Notes under the pieces: generated by a model
Told to the model about the DNA's origin: nothing
The model's input: the letters and a program-made list of their open reading frames with translations, nothing else
The model's database searches: none
Part shown: positions 36,905 to 48,345 of the stretch, in pieces
How positions within the stretch are numbered: position 1 is the stretch's first letter
Layout of the letters: every line of letters starts with the position of its first letter
Made by a program: the position numbers and the translations under genes
From: Ceratothoa steindachneri
Taxonomy: Eukaryota > Arthropoda > Malacostraca > Isopoda > Cymothoidae
Assembly: GCA_963969495.1 (NCBI GenBank)
Contig: OZ018327.1
Location: 32,315,175-32,379,174, forward strand
Length of the DNA: 64,000 bases
Reading direction: 5' to 3'

Positions 36905-38790
36905 ATGGACACATTAAAAATATTACATTTTTACTCGAACGGTTGGACGAACAAAAAAGTACTCTACGGTAACGTAATACGACAATGTGACCCAGACGCT
37001 GTATTTATCTCGGAACTTGGGATAAATGACACACACAGGCTAAAAGTTTCCCCTACGAAGTCTTGACCATAAATCACAACGGAGAACGTTTTGACGGATG
37101 TACAATAGCTGTAAAAAGAGGTCTTGACTTCAGACCAATAAGTGGATTCGATAAGTCATACCTCGCTGTAAAGGTCCGTACGGCAATGGGCCCTCTGGTC
37201 CTGGCAACAGGGTACCAACCCCCAAGGATAGGGTTATTACTCCTTCACAACTTCCTGCAGCTTTGTGGTCACGGAAGAACCGCTTTTTGCTGGCGACCTC
37301 AATGAGAGGAGTGCTGTCTCAGACTATACGTCGACAAATCCAGCAGGCAGGAATCTTGAGACACTTATTGACAGACATATTATGACTAGAATTGGACTAC
37401 ACTTCGTCAACGAGCACCTGGGCGTACATAGCTGACACAAGAGAATTTTATATGAGCCCCACCAACATTTTTCTGGGGCTTATGAATATCATGAATGCAT
37501 GACTGAACGTGGGCTACTTTCCTGACCACTGGAAGGTAGCAAAAATAATATTCATTCTCAAAGCCGGTAAGCCACCGGAGAGTCCAGCTAACTTCAGGCC
37601 TATATCTCTCTTATAATTTGCAGGGAAAGTCTTTGAGAAGATATTGGCCAACAGGGTGAACATGTTCCTCGAAAATAATAATCTGCACAACAATCAACAA
37701 CGTGGCTTCCAAAGGGGGTGAGGAACTGACACGGCGCTATCCGTGATCACCGAGAAGTTAGCAAAAGTAAAAGTAGAAAGACGCCATGCAAATCTGGTAC
37801 TCCACGATGTCAAAAAGGCCTTTGACAAAGTATAGAGGAGAGGCCAGCAATGCAAAATCTTACAACTGGGCCTTGACCCCATACTTGAAAGGATTATATG
37901 CGATTACGAAATGGAGAGAAAAGCGTTTGTGAACATTAAAGGATTGAATGGTTCCGAGTTCGAACTCGAGGCGGGGGTGCCACAAGGCGGGTGTATAAGT
38001 CCCTTGATCTATAAGGTATACACCATCGACTTTCCCTAATCTATGACTGAAGGCTCGTCATATGTCCAATTTGCGGACGACATTACGATGATCTGCACGA
38101 CAACTTATCGGAATGTGAATTACATGGCACAGAGTACGGCGGTAGAAATGGAAAACATCAACTCTTTCGAGAGAAGATGGAAGATATCTACCAATGCCCC
38201 AACGTTCTAGATAATTCCACCATTCCAACGGACCCTCGCAGACATCCGTGTGGGGAGTGCATGCATAAAATACTGCATGGAGGGCACGGTTCTGGGACTC
38301 CGGATTACGACTCGTGGATAAGGGAGTCATGTAGCTAAAACTACATCGAATGCACGGAGGAACTAACGGGACTTTTCAAGTTCCTAAACCTGAGTACCTC
38401 CAAAAAACTTAAGATCTATAATGCATGCATTCGATCAAAACTCCTGTATCCGCCAGTCCCTAAAAACGCGATTCCCGAGACCCAAGTCCTTAAACTGCAA
38501 AGGGTCCAAAATAAGGCTGTTTATATTATAACGAGAACCTGAAGGAGAGAGAGGAGAAGGCAGAGTGGGCTCCATGGCGAACTGGAGTTAACCCCCATAA
38601 ACGTGGAGCTTCACCGAAGAGCAAACAAGATCTGAGACACCGTACATCGGCGCCTTCCTCTTGAGTTTGTACTCGGGCGCATAGACTTTAATGACATAAG
38701 ACACGCAAGAAATTTTAGAAGCAGCAGATTACTCATTGACAATGACGTAAACCTACTCTGTTCACTTAGATTTTTCCAATACTTAAACAC
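36905..38790 (+). pseudogene. LINE A ORF2 remnant: endonuclease and reverse transcriptase
   Basis: It begins MDTLKILHFYSNGWTNKK, as expected for an N-terminal endonuclease; ADGDLN-type motif FAGDLNERSAVSDY lies near 37285-37330. The EN-RT linker is missing: EN ends at about 37430 and is followed directly by the RT. RT blocks are DHWKVAKIIFILKAGKPP and NFRPISLL (about 37520-37620), LVLHDVKKAFDKV (motif A, 37795-37830), GVPQGGCISPLIYKVYTIDF (motif B, 37975-38035) and YVQFADDITMI (motif C, 38060-38095). Stops and frameshifts occur throughout. The A-rich sequence at 38885-38940 probably is the 3' tail. The motif set fits the I/Jockey superfamily. Confidence 0.82.
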
Positions 38791-38939
38791 TACAAAATAA
38801 ATACAAAGCCAAACACATTCTCTTTTCCCTTATTTAGTCAAGTGCTAATTATTCCCAAATTTTAGCGCGATTTACTCGCCATAAATATTAATAAAAAAAT
38901 AAAATAAAATAAAAATATAAACAAACAAAATAAAATAAA

Positions 38940-39390
38940 GAAACTTCATATCCGGGCGTAAACAACCCAGATAAAAACAAAATCTCTTCACCAAAGCAGT
39001 AGGGACCAAAAAACCCTCTGCTATAAAGGCTCTCTCATCTTTCAAACGCCTCTCACCCTATCTTTCGCCCACAGCCTTATTTGTCTCCAAATTGGCTTTT
39101 TGTTTTGTGCCCGCGAAACTGAAACGCAAACACATGACGTCATACTTTATGACCACCCTCCATGCCATGCATTACCTAGAGCAAAGGAGTCCTGGCGCAT
39201 GCGCCAGTATGTGTTTACGCGTTTTATTTTCCAGTTTTCTCCAGTATGCGGTTGATCTGAATCCAATCTCTCGTTATGACTAAAACATAACAAAGAAACT
39301 CAAAATCCGGGCGTAAAACAAAAATCTCTTCACCAAAGCAGTAGGGACCCAAAACCCCTCTGCTATAAAGGCTTGAATGCTTCTCATATA
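38940..39390 (+). repeat. Pair of ~85 bp direct repeats
   Basis: AAACTTCATATCCGGGCGTA at 38940 and AAACTCAAAATCCGGGCGTA at about 39296 begin two closely similar segments. Each continues ATCTCTTCACCAAAGCAGTA and CTCTGCTATAAAGGCT. The first copy has a short insertion. They are about 355 bp apart. They could be terminal repeats of a very small LTR element or two 3' tails of one family. Confidence 0.65.
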
Positions 39391-39842
39391 TCTATACTTA
39401 ATGTATATACACACAAAAAAATAACATAAAAAATATATATACCAAAACGCAAAGAAAGCCAGAGATACCCTATCACCAGGGACCTGGCTTTCATTCTTCT
39501 CTACAATTTAACTTTCCTATTATTTTCCTCAATTTTCACCACTATTTTCTCCTACTAAAATCTCATGCTACTATATTCCTCACTTTATATGTCCAATTCT
39601 TTTCATTCGATTCGATTTAGATTCCACCATAGTTAATCGGTAAAGGAGGAAAGAAACCTAAAGACACTCTGAAGATGATCGCATAGATCGAAAGTTCAGC
39701 TATTAATGTTTGATTTTACCAAACGCATTTACTTAAAAGGAGAGATGAACGTAGAAGTTATCTACCATCTACAAGATGGACTGAAGAAGACAATGGGAAA
39801 AATGGAAAGACTGCTAAAATGAAAAACTCACAACACGTGAGG
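39391..39842. other. Unassigned AT-rich stretch
   Basis: No gene or repeat recognised before the PLE-1 palindrome. Confidence 0.5.
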
Positions 39843-40055
39843 GTAGCAAATGAATGCAATGTCCCGCAGGAAAAAATGAAAAGGTGTTTCCAAGTACCTT
39901 CGAACTTTATTAAGTTCCTTATCAAGGATAACTACAAGAAATAATATTATATTAGAGGTATATATACCTCTAATATAATATTCCTTGATAAGGAACTTAA
40001 TAAAGTTCGAAAGTACTTGGAAACACCTTTTCATTTTTTCCTGCGGGACATTGCA

Positions 40056-40059
<4 letters not shown>
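39843..40059. mobile_element. PLE-1 terminal palindrome (Penelope-like)
   Basis: Two copies of the same ~105 bp PLE-1 end lie head to head around a short centre at 39955-39968 (AGGTATATATACCT). The left arm has about 15 extra bases (ATAACTACAAGAAAT). The same end sequence bounds the coding PLE-1 copy at 59285-60345, which identifies it. Everything internal is lost. Directly followed by (AT)n. Confidence 0.85.
39984..40013 (+). other. PLE-1 terminal hairpin, hammerhead-like
   Basis: CTTGATAAG, then a perfect 6 bp stem GAACTT/AAGTTC with AATA loop, then GAAAG. It resembles the CUGANGA / stem II / GAAA core of hammerhead ribozymes, which are known in Penelope-like elements, but has substitutions and one extra base before the stem. 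Confidence 0.4.

Positions 40060-40094
<35 letters not shown>
40060..40094. repeat. (AT)n between PLE-1 and PLE-2 ends
   Basis: About 17 AT units joining the end of PLE-1 directly to the end of PLE-2. Confidence 0.97.
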
Positions 40095-40098
<4 letters not shown>

Positions 40099-40300
40099 TT
40101 TTGAAGTCCACAGCAGTGGCAGCGTTATTGATTTTAACTTGTATTCTCTTTATTTTTCTTGCAAGTTTTTTTGTCTGGGTCTTTCTTGTAGGGAAGAAAA
40201 AACATTCGCAAAATACATATTTTATTCCGAGACGTCTTTCGACCGTGGTCGGTCATCTTCAGGGAATGGAACAGATATGGAATGAAATCTTACGTCTTGA
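40095..40300 (-). mobile_element. PLE-2 end, left copy
   Basis: About 200 bp that recurs inverted at 46868-47066 with high identity, including CTGAAGATGACCGACCACGG followed by TCGAAAG on the reverse strand. Assigned to a Penelope-like element from the (AT)n junction and the shared hairpin layout with PLE-1 and PLE-3; no coding part is present. Confidence 0.65.
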
Positions 40301-40582
40301 AAAAGTCAGAAGTAAAAGTATGTAGTAAGAGTAGAGTGGACAGTGTGTGTTAGAAAAAAGAGTGAAAGGGAATAAGTAAGTGATAGAGTTGTGTGCTGGG
40401 TGACCAGCTATCTCCTTTCTTCTTATCACTGATTCTTTTCCTTCGTTCCTATATATTCCTAAGATGGGGGCTCCCGTGCCTCTTTAACACTTCTTTTCTT
40501 CTCAAGGTTCTATTATTGTTCTGTTGCAGACGTTGATTATTTATGTAACTTAATTAGAATACGATTGCAAACAACTTCGATG

Positions 40583-43130
40583 TTACGTGTATATGGAAGC
40601 TAGTTCTCCTAGTGAGATTTCTAGGAGTCTTCTATCCTCTTCCTCTAATATGTTATTCAATTTGTCCCACACCTGGCTTGCCCTCTTGTGTAGGGACACG
40701 TTAGTAGCTGGGAGGTTGATCTCCTGCTGTAGGTTCCTAATTCTTTTACCTTCGCGTCTTCTTGTGCCGGTGAAGGTGTATACGGCGGAGTTTTGCACTC
40801 TCTGGATTTTCACAGCGTTTGAATTAAGAAGTCTGTTTAGAGGAACAGCTGGATATAGTAAGGTGGCTCTGCATGTAGCATTGTAAATTTTTATTTTATT
40901 TTTTATATTCAATCCCCTGATTTGAAACATCTTAGTGAGATGCCCTTCTGCCATGTTGATTCTATCCGTAATTTGCTTACCATAACCATTTCTTGTGATT
41001 TTTAAGCCGAGAACATTTCCCTCGTACTGATATCAGCCTATCTCTCTTTCCACCTGGACTCTGGATGTCTTCTTTCTACCTATAGGAACGATCGAGAACT
41101 TGTCAGTGTTCGTTCTGATCTTCCACTTCCGTTCAAAGTCATTAATATTGGCTATTTCTGTAGCTATTATTTTAGCTATGTGGCGAACATGCCTGTAAGG
41201 GCTATTCGCGATTATGGTGATATCGTCCGCGTACTGGATATACCTCGTTGTTTTGTATACCGGGCTGGTTAGGTCCATCGTATAGATACTGTGCAGGGTG
41301 GGACTTATGCAGGTCCCCTGCGGGACCCCCTGAGGGACATCAAAGATCGACCTGTCGTGCTCCTCTATTGAGATATACGCTTTCGGTCAGTGATGTAATC
41401 GCATAGGCATTTCGTTAGGTTTTGTGGTAGCTCTAACCTTCTTATCTTGAATTTGAGGCCTATCCTCCAAACTTTATGAAAGGCTTTACGGACGTCCCTC
41501 AACACTAAGTCAGTGTAGTTTTTCTTGTATTATGACTGCTATGGTTTCAACTAGGACTACCAGCGCTGTTTCAGTACTTCTTTCTTTTCGAAAACCATGC
41601 TGGTGCTGTGGTATTAATGATCTTTCTTCGAGATTATTCATCAGTCTTTTGTTGATAATCCTTTCCAATAGCTTGGCCAGTGTTTCTAGTAACGTTATGG
41701 ACCTGAAATTTCCGGGGTGATTTGGCGGTTTACCAGGTTTTGGTAGGAATATAATTTTTCCTTTTTTAATGAGTCAGGGAAGTAACCCGCGCTAATTGTA
41801 CCATTGAATATGGACACTATTTTTCCTATAAAGGAATCCGGTGCATGGACCAAATTCTCTCCGGTAATTCCCGACTCTCCGGGTGCCCTCTGTTTGGAGT
41901 TAATTAAAAAAAATTTCAAGTCTGGGAGAGTCACTGGTTCCATACCTTGCTCCTCTAGTGTTCCGATAGAAATACAATAGTTGGGACTGTCTCGAAGTGA
42001 TGGCGTTCGAGTTCATCTATGACCATTTGCTCGTGTTCTCCGTCGAAATCTTCATTTTCGTACGGTGATATATCAAATACGCCTTTCCAATGTTCACGTA
42101 TCGTAGCTTCAATCTCCTGGGGCTCTTTTATTTCCGTCCCATTTTGCTTTAATTCTAATCTAGATTTAGTACGCCTCTTTCCTCTCACCAAGTTAGCTTG
42201 TTCCAGAATTTCGATGGATTTATTTCTGAGACGATCTCTTCCACAAACTTATTCCATCTAGTATTCCTCTCCTCTGCTATAGCGGTGATGAGGTCCTCTT
42301 TTATTCCTTGTAGTCTGACTCTGTCACCTCTTGGGGTCCTTCGTTCTCAATAGTTTCTCTTGTTATTTTATAACGGCTTTCGAGCTCCGCAATTTGCGCT
42401 GTTCTTAATGGATGTGGAAGTGTTTTTGTCGTAGGTTTGAGTACATATTTATCGTCTGCTTTGAACAGTGCCTCCATTAATTTCTCAAGTGTTTAGTCTA
42501 TTTCCTCTAACGAAGCTTCGGATAAATCATTCTGATTGTGCCTTGCTAGTTCTTCTTCATAGGCTTCTTAATTAGCCTTTCTGTATTGTTTCCTTGGTGG
42601 ACAGTTCACCTGTATTGGGTCTAGCGATAACTTCAGTATGACCATTTCATGGTCACTGGTTGATGGTAGCCCTTTATCTATTAGGTAATTGTACTGGAGA
42701 TCTGGGGTTGCTAGTAAAATATCTGGTTTGGTAGCTCTGTTAGGGCCGAAGAATGTTGGGAAGTTTGGGCCTATGATTTCTACTACCCCTCTCTCTAGTA
42801 GAGTATGGAGATTCTTTCCTGTCTTATTGAATTAACCCGTGTAGCCCGAGGCTCTACTGCGGGCGTTCAGAAAACCCATGAATATGGCTTGATCTTTTCT
42901 TCCGAAAATCTCCAGGAAATTATGGAAAGGCAAATAGTCTCTTCTTGGGTGTTGATACCCTGTGGAAATGATCAGGTTTCCTGTATCTGTTTTATGTTAA
43001 TTTCCAGGTCTGCTCCATCTAAAGCTTTCAATCTGTTGAATTTGATATCATTTCGCAATGCGATCACTGCTTCGTCGAAATTGACGTCATTAGTGTTTTG
43101 GGCTATTACTGTATAGTTAAATATTCTGAT
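40583..43130 (-). pseudogene. LINE B ORF2 remnant: endonuclease and reverse transcriptase
   Basis: On the reverse strand the order is: endonuclease piece DEAVIALRNDIKFNRLKALD and GADLEINIKQIQ (43060-42970); linker including KRRTKSRLELKQNGTEIKEP and REHWKGVFDISPYE (42190-42060); RT start LPDLKFFLINSKQRAPGESG and GITGENLVHAPDSFIGKI (41930-41820); GVPQGTCISPTLHSIYTMDL (motif B, about 41330-41272); IQYADDITIIANSP (motif C, about 41250-41205); and the thumb INDFERKWKIRTNTDKF and IVPIGRKK. The C-terminal block (40954-40583) reads VPLNRLLNSNAVKIQRVQN and INLPATNVSLHKRAS. Several frameshifts and stops. Same lineage as element A but opposite strand. Confidence 0.82.
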
Positions 43131-43543
43131 ATATTTGCCTCTGAGTTAATATTAATTTCATTTAGTGTAATTACTTAAGGATCTTCTTTTAAATAAGCAT
43201 TAATTAGTGAGTGTCTTTTATTATTCCAGCTTGCGATATTGTGACTTATAATGTTTATTTTTCAGATTTGATCTCTTATTTGGGGTCATTTTCTTCTGAA
43301 CTTGATCTTTGATCCTAAACTGTGATTGGTCAGTTTTATATCCCTTATGTTTAAGTACAAAAGTATACATAGTGTAGCATTCTGTAAGTCATTTCTTTGA
43401 GGGGCCGTGGCCCCCCAAAAGAAGTGGAAAGCCTTCTATGCAGCGGTACGATGTACATCCCGGAGTCCAGTCTACATACAGTAAACGGGACTACATACAA
43501 AAACATAAAGTGCGGGATGATGACCCGCACTTTAAAAGTGAAA
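43131..43543. other. Unassigned stretch at 5' side of LINE B
   Basis: Possibly the remaining 5' region of LINE B. GTGCGGGATGATGACCCGCAC at 43511-43531 forms a small hairpin. No gene recognised. Confidence 0.45.
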
Positions 43544-43735
43544 AAGTGTTAAATAAATAATAAAGCAAAAATGATAAAAGTGTTAAATAAATAATAAAGC
43601 AAAAATGATAAAAGTGTTAAATAAATAATAAAGCAAAAATGATAAAAGTGTTAAATAAATAATAAAGCAAAAATGATAAAAGTGTTAAGTAAATAATTAA
43701 GCGAATAGATAAAAGTGTCAAATAAATAATCAACC
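43544..43735. repeat. 34 bp tandem repeat
   Basis: Four exact copies of TGATAAAAGTGTTAAATAAA plus TAATAAAGCAAAAA, then one or two decayed copies. Length 34 bp. Confidence 0.93.
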
Positions 43736-44406
43736 GAAAACCAGATAATCAAGTGTTTAAACACGTCACGTAAGTGAACGTATAACGTATAGTTTACGCA
43801 AGTTCCAGTGTAAATAAGAAATAATAAAATTCAGAAGTATCAAACAGTGTAAAAACGAAGTGAGCTGAAAGTTATAATTCAGTAAATCATAAAAACATAA
43901 TGTGTACAGTGTAATAAATATAGAAGTAAATATCATTAAATAATACCATTAAATTAAATCCAAACTGTAATATATAAAACAATAATAGACAACAAGTAAT
44001 AAGGTAATGATAAAAGTGTCAGAGAATTCCAAATGATAGAATTAGATTAAAATGAAAGCTAACAAACAAAAATTAAACAAGTGTAAATACGTAAATCATA
44101 ATTTAAAAGGCCAATATTAGTGTAAATATAAAAACCCTATTAACAAACCCTATTAACAAAAAGCTGAGCTCCTGCGTAATATTTCTCCAGGAGAAACCAC
44201 TTTATGTATCTTTGCCTCCGACTAAATCCTTCTCTTTCTCAGCTATAATTTTTATTTTTTCAACACTTTAACTATAAAAATATTTTTTTCCATTGTATGA
44301 ATTTATTTATTAATGTAAAATTTCTTGTACTGCTTCCTACAAATATATCATTCATTCCATTTGAGTGAGTGAGTGAGTGAGTACTGAATGGATGTTCCGA
44401 GTCATC
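43736..44406. other. Unassigned very AT-rich stretch
   Basis: Stop-rich on all frames. Contains (GAGT)5 at 44364-44381. It precedes the LINE C ORF1 and may be its 5' UTR. Confidence 0.5.
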
Positions 44407-44463
44407 ATGTCTGGTTGTGGCAAAGGAGGAAACAGTTTAGGAAAAGGTCTGCTAAGACGCCCT
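44407..44463 (+). other. Short match to the 5' end of a histone H4 coding region
   Basis: The first 14 codons from ATG at 44407 read MSGCGKGGNSLGKG, against MSGRGKGGKGLGKG in histone H4, and the bases after that (GCTAAG, CGCC) fit H4 codons with small insertions. The match then ends and the frame stops at 44518. It may be a captured gene fragment or a coincidence in low-complexity Gly/Lys codons. Confidence 0.3.
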
Positions 44464-44570
44464 CACCAGACACTCTCATATTCGAGCCTCGTGATTCGGA
44501 ACAAGAATATCCTCTAGAAGAAGACGGATCATACGTGCACTAAGAGAAATAAAAAAAGCCGAAGGGGGCG

Positions 44571-45315
44571 ATGGGGCCTTCCAACCGGGACTACAAGAGG
44601 GTGACCTTCCGCACTATCGGTGGAGCGACCCAAGCACCAATTCCAACAGTCATGCAAACCATCTTCGGCATGCTCAATATACCCCTAATTAGGTTTATTG
44701 ATACCCCCAACGACTACGCAGCAGTGTGTTGGAAGGACGAAGATATCGAGAGACTGGTATCGGAGGAAGCCAATGAGCCCCTACGTGCGATTGGCCTCGA
44801 AGCTGTTATCCCCAAGGAAATCCTCGCACACCGAACTATCATACTCGACCCGTTCTTCACGGACAGCTTTTGTGAGGACATCAAGGTCGAGCTAACTAAA
44901 CAACAGAATTGGGCAAATATCGACAAAGTCGAAAAATTCGGCAAAAACATAGTCAAAGTAATCTTTGCAAACATCGAGATGGCTCAGAGGGCCATGGAGG
45001 GGGGACTCCTGGGATTCTTCTTTCGTATCGCCCCAGAACAAGTTGAAGCGGAGGAGTTTATCCAACTCGAGTTCTGCCAACGCTGCCTGGCCGTGGAACA
45101 ACATCCCACTAAAGAGTGTATGGCGGCTGACGTCACTTGCTCCATCTGTTCCAAACTCGGTCATGAATGGAAAGTGCACTTCCGAGAAACAAAGATGCGC
45201 TAACTCCGGAGAGGATCACAAGGCCGTGGCCATGAGGTGTCCCATCCGCAAGGAAGCCATTCGGGTAAAACGAAATGTGATGAAGCAGGTAAAGGAGGCA
45301 AAATCCAAGACCTAA
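44571..45315 (+). pseudogene. LINE C ORF1 (gag-like), nearly intact
   Basis: An open frame from MGPSNRDYKRVTFRTIGG runs 210 codons. One single-base frameshift near 45170, just inside the zinc-knuckle region, moves reading into the frame that ends at 45315. N-terminal part includes LIRFIDTPNDYAAVCWKDED, and the middle KNIVKVIFANIEMAQRAMEG and FFFRIAPEQVEAEEF. Cys/His motifs follow: CQRCLAVEQHPTKEC, CSICSKLGHEWKC (after the frame change) and CANSGEDHKAVAMRCP, in which one Cys is replaced by Ser. Such knuckles bind element RNA. The family match is to ORF1 of arthropod I/Jockey-type LINEs and to element A. No ORF2 follows downstream. Confidence 0.78.
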
Positions 45316-46080
45316 GTCGAGGCAGTGGCATCAACCAAGACCAGCAGCACAGAAAACTCTGCCCCAAGACTGGTAATGCCAGGTGAGTCCAAGGAGATCA
45401 TGACCATGATCGTCTTTGCTCACTTGGCGAATCTAGCTAACCAACCCCAACCCCGCCCAACCCCGCATCGCAGGAAATGTTAAGGATACAATTCATCGAC
45501 GTTCCCCAGCAAAAAAAACACTGGAAAAGAAGAAGTTGTGAATCGGCACCATAAAACATCGGAGGAAGAACTCACAACGGAAGAAGATTTGGAAAAAGAC
45601 GGAAACGCGAAAAAGTTCACAAAGAAGAAAAAACAAATATGGAAAAAGAAAAAAGAAGTGGTACAAGAGGCAAATAAAGAAGAGGAAACAAGCCAATCTC
45701 AAGAAAGCTCAGACGAAGATGAAATCCTAAAGTATCCGGGATTTCGACTCATGGAGTAAAGGGATATCCTTCTGCGAGGCTGTTTCTTCGACGCCATGGA
45801 CGTGGACCTTAAAGTCCATGGTCCCTCTCAATGCCGACCCCCAAAGGGACACAATGAAAAACTGCTCGACGGAATCAACAAAGGCAAATACAAATGGACA
45901 TACGAAGGACCATGGTCCCCGAAGGAAATAGGTGGACTATTGATGGAGCGCGCGATTTACATCCCGGACTCGTGCTTACACACCATCCATTCAGCTGTCT
46001 TTAAGGTAATGGAGAATGGCCACAACACTTCGGAGTATTACTTAACCCCCAAAATACCAACTAGTGTTAGCAAGAAGTGA
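45316..46080 (+). pseudogene. LINE C ORF1 C-terminal continuation
   Basis: After a stop at 45315, further open pieces follow: a highly charged Lys/Glu-rich stretch at 45538-45759 (KKFTKKKKQIWKKKKEVVQE then SQSQESSDEDEIL) and a separate frame at 45796-46080 starting MDVDLKVHGPSQC. I infer they are the C-terminal part of the same ORF1, since element A shows a similar basic then acidic tail. The last piece matches nothing I know. Confidence 0.45.
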
Positions 46081-46867
46081 ACAAATCAAAGTGATTAAAA
46101 CAAGTTGTCAAAAGTGCGAACAATTGAACAAATTAAAGCGACTAAAATAAGCAATTTAAAGTGAGAAAAGTGAATGAATCGAGTGAATAACAATTAAAAT
46201 GGTCTAATAGTGTAAAATGTAGAATAATAAGAGAATGAATCGAGTGAATAACAATTAAAATGGTCTAATAGTGTAAAACATAGAAAATAAACTAACGATT
46301 AAGCTAAACAAGAATAATAATATCAGTACAACTATTAAACAGATTAGATAATAATTTAACTCGTGTGTAAATAGTAATATCAAAAAGTGCTACCAAAATA
46401 AAGTTTTAAACGAAACAAGAGGGAGTAGTAAAACGAGAACAATTAATTTACCTAAATAAGACTAAAAGAACAACTCAATTAAAAATAAGTGCTAAAATAA
46501 ATAAAATCAAATATAAAATGATTATATTAAAAATTTACTTCAAACATTTTTTTAGAAATTTGACTTAAAAAAATTATCTCTAAAAATTATACTAAGTTTA
46601 AATAACAAAAATTAAAAACATTTCATGTATTCTTTCAAAACAATACATAGTGCTAATAAGTTGACCTCCCCGTTGATTCCGGGAGAATCTGTTTTCCTAC
46701 TCATACTTACAGGTTATTCTTACTCTTCTCCGCTAAATTTTGAAAAAATATAACTTCACCACTACACCTATCTATTGTTTCGTTTTACATATATGTATTG
46801 AATTTTTTTTATTTTAATATTTGTAAAATGAAAATAACTCATTGTATATTTATTGCTTTAATACATC
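46081..46867. other. AT-rich stretch with a 61 bp duplication
   Basis: No coding signal. A 61 bp segment starting GAATGAATCGAGTGAATAAC occurs at 46172-46232 and again at 46233-46293. Confidence 0.7.
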
Positions 46868-47066
46868 GCACTCGTCATTCCATTTCTGTTCATTCCCTGA
46901 AGATGACCGACCACGGTCGAAAGCCGTCTCGGAATAAAATATGCCTTTTGCGAATGTTTTTTCTCCCCTACAAGAAAGACCCAGACAAACAACTTGTAAG
47001 AAAAATAAAGAGAATACAAGTTAAAATCAATAACGCTGCCACTGCTGTGGACTTCAACAGTACATG
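46868..47066 (+). mobile_element. PLE-2 end, right copy
   Basis: Inverted partner of 40095-40300, differing at only a few positions over about 195 bp. It ends at an (AT)n tract, as does the left copy. The hairpin GACCG/CGGTC with ACCA loop, preceded by CCTGAAGAT and followed by GAAAG, is at 46895-46923. Confidence 0.65.
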
Positions 47067-47087
47067 TATACAACATAGCCTCCTACC

Positions 47088-47090
<3 letters not shown>

Positions 47091-47182
<92 letters not shown>
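47091..47182. repeat. (AT)n between PLE-2 and PLE-3 ends
   Basis: About 45 AT units. The right side passes directly into the PLE-3 end GAGGAATTAAACC. Confidence 0.97.
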
Positions 47183-47185
<3 letters not shown>

Positions 47186-47705
47186 GAATTAAACCACATT
47201 CTCCAAAGACAATTTAATTCAGAAGAGTTTCGGTGTATCTCACACCCTTTTTCAACTGAAACTGGATAGAAAATATGAGAAAAGTGCTTACAAACATAAC
47301 ACAGGGTCAGGTCGTGAAAGATCCCCTCTTTTTCCCCCCAATCCCCTAATGGGGCTAATCAGGATGGGGGGTTAGGCCTAAACATATTGAAGGGCTTACA
47401 TTTTACTATTTTGTTTATTTGCTTCGTATTACAGGATTAAAAGAAAATTGACCCTCAGATAGATTTAAATTAGGAACTGACGATATCAAGCTCGATTCTA
47501 CGATTCTTCTCTTAACATAGTTAGCCGATTTAAATACCATTTTACTTCCATTGAAATCGATCGAATGATTCAAAAATGGTCCTGATAATGACAATTTCTT
47601 CATCTAAATAGGAAGGATGACATATTTTGTATACTCTAAGGAAAAGGTTAGAAATTACCGATTTTGTTAACAGTATTATCGCGAAACGAAAAATAATGTG
47701 TATTA
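47183..47705 (-). mobile_element. PLE-3, internally deleted copy
   Basis: The reverse complement of parts of 47751-48662. 47579-47705 matches 47751-47876 (end of RT domain), and 47183-47578 matches 48260-48662 (end of endonuclease domain plus 3' region). The stretch equivalent to 47877-48259, holding the GIY-YIG core, is missing. It lies head to head with the longer copy, about 45 bp apart. Confidence 0.88.
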
Positions 47706-47896
47706 AAACTTGACGTTTATAGGAAACCAACCCACTCGAATGCCTATATACATTATTTTTCGTTTCACGATAATACTGTTAAAAAATCAGTAATTTCTAA
47801 CCTTTTCCTTAGAGCATACAAAATATGTCATCCTTCCTATTTAGATGGAGAAATTGTCATTATCAGGATCATTTTTTCTAATTTGTATTACCCCGA

Positions 47897-48345
47897 TTGG
47901 TTCATATCGTCTGGTCTGCCCATTTTGCAGCTAGGAAAACATTCTATGGTAATAAGCCTTCCCGCACTAATAACCTTAACAAATGTATAACATTGCCATT
48001 TAATAATAAATTAAATAGTTTAAAGGACTTTTTTGGAAAAGCGGGTATTAATCTAGCCTTTAAATATAATAATTCCTTAAACCAATTGATGATTGCCAGG
48101 AAACCCAAAGAACATCATAACATAGGAGTATATGCAATACCATGCAACGATTGCCAAAAAGTTTATATAGGGGAAACGGGGAGAAATCTAGACAAGAGAT
48201 TGTACGAACACTTAAGAGATATTAGAGTGGGCAGCCAAAGCAGTGGAATATTTTGCCATGTTAGAGACAAGAATCATACGATCGATTTCAATGGGAGTAA
48301 ATGGTATTTAAATCGGCTAACTATGTTAAGAGAAGAATCGTAGAA
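47897..48345 (+). pseudogene. PLE-3 GIY-YIG endonuclease domain
   Basis: One frame runs from 47897 to 48343. It contains KDFFGKAGINLAFKYNNSLN, then GVYAIPCNDCQKVYIGETGR with the GIY-YIG pair (GVY..YIG) and the CxxC just after GVYAIP, NLDKRLYEHLRDIR with the catalytic-region Arg, and ending HVRDKNHTIDFNGSKWYLN. These are the order and spacing of Penelope-like element endonucleases, which nick the target before reverse transcription. The upstream RT part is in another frame and the C-terminal tail is cut short by a stop at about 48343 (the reading continues in a different frame), so the copy is dead. Confidence 0.9.
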
